Positions 5,399 to 7,018 of a stretch of 7,018 nt of DNA are shown piece by piece (position 1 is the first letter of the stretch; each line of letters begins with the position of its first letter). A model generated the notes under the pieces. The model was not told the origin of the DNA and made no database searches. It saw only the letters and a list, made by a program, of their open reading frames with translations. The stretch covers positions 1 through 7,018 of the forward strand of contig JAIMZO010000080.1 in the NCBI GenBank assembly GCA_020054965.1, given 5' to 3'. The position numbers were made by a program, and so were the translations under genes. The stretch is from Spirochaeta sp. Lineage in GTDB: Bacteria; Spirochaetota; Spirochaetia; Sphaerochaetales; Sphaerochaetaceae.

Positions 5399-6495
5399 TT
5401 GACTCCTACCTCCTTCTGCAGTTTTTTCTTATCGAGGTACTGTTGGTAGAGGATCAAGGCTGAACGAAGGGCAATGAAGATTACAATCATTCCCTGGATG
5501 ATGAAGGTAATCTCCTTGGGAATCTGCTTCGCTTGCATCAAGGCTTGTGCGTTCTTGAGCATACCGAACAAGAGTCCCGCGAGGGTGGTGCCCAGTGCAG
5601 TGCTGTTTCCTACCAAGGCAACGGCAATGCCGTCAAAACCATAGTTGTCCATCCCGGAGAGAACCCTTCCATACTTGAAGGAACCCAATGCGACAATGCC
5701 TCCAGCTAGGCCTGCAAAAGCCCCAGCGATAGCCATGGATAGTGCAATGGATTTTACCACCGGTATACCGCTGGCCCTTGCTGCTTCCTTGTTGAATCCA
5801 GTAGCCCGCATGCCAAACCCAAGACTGGTTTTCTCCATGATGAACCAAAACACAATCACAGCGATGATCATTAAAAAGATACCATTATTCAACAGTGAGT
5901 AGTTGGTGATCTTGGTGAAGAAGTCATTGGTGATCAGGGCAGTCTCAGGAAAGTCAGCTGTCTTGTAGGTGGTGGCACCAGGCATTTGGAGTGAGATGAT
6001 ACGGCTTAGATACAAGGCAATGTAGTTGAGCATGATGGTTGAGACAACCTCACTCACTTCATACTTTGCTTTCAGCACTCCCACCAATCCACCCCAGAGG
6101 GATCCAATGATGATTGCACAGACGATGGCAAGCACCCAGTGCAGCCCTTGTATCTGTGGGCCAAGCAAGGCAACCATCTGTGCAATGGTCATGCCCATGA
6201 TGTACTGCCCTTCTCCTCCAATATTGAAGAGACCTACCCGGTTTGCAAACCCCATCGAGAGTCCACAGAGGATGAAGGGTACCGAGTAGTTGAGAGTCTC
6301 GCCGATATAGCGGATGTTCATCTTTCCATTGTCGATGTTGTATCCACTGAGTGCTTGCAGGATTGCCTTGTACATGTTAAGTGGATTCTTCCCCACCAAT
6401 GCAACCAGGATGGTCCCTACAAGGAAACCAAGGACTACGACAAGGACCGAAACTGCCCCGTCGCTTTGTATGAGTCGTTCCCGCTTTAGCTTCAT
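5395..6495 (-). CDS. Nucleoside ABC transporter permease, first subunit (NupP/PnrD type)
   Basis: This 366-residue membrane protein forms half of the transport channel. It opens with a short basic cytoplasmic N-terminus (MKLKRERL), then a long first helix (about 14-34). NRVGLFNIGGEGQYIMG (85-101) is the hallmark sequence of the larger permease in BmpA-linked importers. The cytoplasmic coupling loop lies at about 228-245 with ATGFNKEAARASGIP, and GFDGIAVALVGNSTALGT (286-303) follows. The C-terminus ends in a charged Lys-rich tail. It is longer than its partner permease, as is usual for this pair. Its start overlaps the ATPase stop as ATGA, and AAGGAGG sits about 8 bases upstream inside the ATPase gene, so translation is coupled. 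Its own stop overlaps the next permease by four bases. The known family role is uptake of nucleosides delivered by a BmpA/PnrA lipoprotein, which is not in the window. Confidence 0.93.
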   Translation of the reverse strand: MKLKRERLIQSDGAVSVLVVVLGFLVGTILVALVGKNPLNMYKAILQALSGYNIDNGKMNIRYIGETLNYSVPFILCGLSMGFANRVGLFNIGGEGQYIMGMTIAQMVALLGPQIQGLHWVLAIVCAIIIGSLWGGLVGVLKAKYEVSEVVSTIMLNYIALYLSRIISLQMPGATTYKTADFPETALITNDFFTKITNYSLLNNGIFLMIIAVIVFWFIMEKTSLGFGMRATGFNKEAARASGIPVVKSIALSMAIAGAFAGLAGGIVALGSFKYGRVLSGMDNYGFDGIAVALVGNSTALGTTLAGLLFGMLKNAQALMQAKQIPKEITFIIQGMIVIFIALRSALILYQQYLDKKKLQKEVGVK

Positions 6496-7018
6496 GCCTG
6501 TGCCTCCTTATGAGACCCAGCCATCATCATACCGATCTCTCGCTCGGTGACTTCATGTTGCTTGTTCACTGCCACGATGCTCCCCTTGCTGATGGTTGCA
6601 ATACGGTCGCACAGGTTCATGATCTCATCCAATTCCAGAGATACCAACAATATAGCGCGTCCTTTCATTCTTTCATCTATTATTCTCTTCCTGATGTACT
6701 CGATGGCACCGACATCCAAGCCACGAGTTGGTTGGGCAACCACCAGTACCTTGGGAGAAAGAGAAATCTCCCGTGCAACGATGACCTTCTGCTGATTTCC
6801 TCCAGAGAGACTGCCTGCCTTGGTGATCGGTCCCTCAGCGCTCCTGATATCAAACTGGTCGATAAGTTGTTCAGCGGTCGTTTTCATGGCTTCAAAATCA
6901 AGGATGCCGAATTGCTTTCTGTAAGGACTCTTATAGTAGCTCTTGATGGCAGAGTTCTCTGCAATGGTGAACTCTCCAACAACCCCGTATTTTCTGCGAT
7001 CTTCAGGTATATAGCCGA
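6492..7018 (-). CDS. C-terminal half of a two-domain ABC transporter ATPase, nucleoside type (partial, 5' end outside window)
   Basis: The frame is open from the stop at 6492 to the window edge, giving the last 174 residues. The gene does not start at the internal Met codon at 6885-6887: upstream codons in the same frame encode GYIPEDRRKYGVVG, the segment just before the helical part of the second nucleotide-binding domain in RbsA/NupO-type proteins. The ABC signature LSGGNQQK lies at fragment residues 70-77. The Walker B region reads VLVVAQPTRG (90-99), with Ala and Gln in place of the usual Asp-Glu, and the D-loop region is GLDVGA. The switch region reads LLVSLELDEI without the canonical His. 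As I recall, the same AQPTRGLDVGA form occurs in NupO-type relatives, so the second ATP site is probably degenerate by design rather than damaged. The protein energises uptake from the cytoplasmic face with the two permeases downstream. Walker A motifs and the first domain lie beyond the window. Confidence 0.93.
   Translation of the reverse strand, partial: GYIPEDRRKYGVVGEFTIAENSAIKSYYKSPYRKQFGILDFEAMKTTAEQLIDQFDIRSAEGPITKAGSLSGGNQQKVIVAREISLSPKVLVVAQPTRGLDVGAIEYIRKRIIDERMKGRAILLVSLELDEIMNLCDRIATISKGSIVAVNKQHEVTEREIGMMMAGSHKEAQA

Noticed and set aside
6492..6887. A stand-alone 131-residue ATPase fragment starting at the internal Met
   Set aside because: The same frame remains open to the window edge and encodes the conserved GYIPEDRR segment, so this is part of a longer gene.

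Overview
The window is a compact, fully coding stretch of bacterial chromosome centred on import and breakdown of nucleosides and nucleobases. Base composition looks balanced (roughly 50% G+C by eye). Start codons are ATG where the start lies in the window, Shine-Dalgarno sites of the AGGAGG type are clear, and genes abut or overlap by 1-6 bases. A BmpA/Pnr-type nucleoside ABC transporter fused in one operon with a DeoD-type phosphorylase fits a fermentative, host- or sediment-associated anaerobe. A spirochaete of the Sphaerochaeta/Treponema kind is my best guess and a Firmicute is the alternative. This is inference from gene content, not from any phylogenetic marker.

Layout. (1) Bases 1-72, plus strand: the last 23 codons and stop of a gene that looks like an FAD-dependent oxidoreductase. 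(2) Bases 67-867, minus strand: a cytoplasmic alpha/beta-hydrolase (esterase type). Its stop codon interlocks with that of the first gene inside a perfect 12-bp palindrome. (3) Bases 868-946: a short divergent control region with a perfect 9-bp inverted repeat whose halves are centred 50 bp apart. (4) Bases 947-3160, plus strand: a two-gene operon of an NCS2 (xanthine/uracil family) permease and an inosine-uridine type nucleoside hydrolase, joined stop-to-start. (5) Bases 3157-7018, minus strand: the downstream part of a tightly coupled operon. In transcription order it holds the C-terminal half of a two-domain ABC ATPase, two ABC permeases, a DeoD-family purine-nucleoside phosphorylase and an NfsB-like nitroreductase. 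Every junction is ATGA or TGATG. The operon converges on the nucleoside hydrolase with a 4-base overlap (CTAG).

How the genes fit together. The minus-strand operon would bring intact nucleosides into the cell at the cost of ATP (permeases plus ATPase; the usual BmpA/PnrA lipoprotein would lie beyond base 7018) and split them with phosphate to base plus ribose-1-phosphate. The plus-strand pair would bring in free bases by ion-coupled transport and split nucleosides with water to base plus ribose. Two different routes for nucleoside breakdown therefore face each other at one locus. The nitroreductase and the esterase have no obvious place in this scheme.

I see no RNA genes, insertion sequences, CRISPR arrays, riboswitches or origins, and no non-coding gap longer than about 80 bases. 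Nothing here amounts to a clearly new system. The points most worth checking are the divergent inverted repeat, the Glu-to-Gln change at the expected substrate site of the permease, the palindromic interlocking stops at both convergent junctions, and the coupled nitroreductase.
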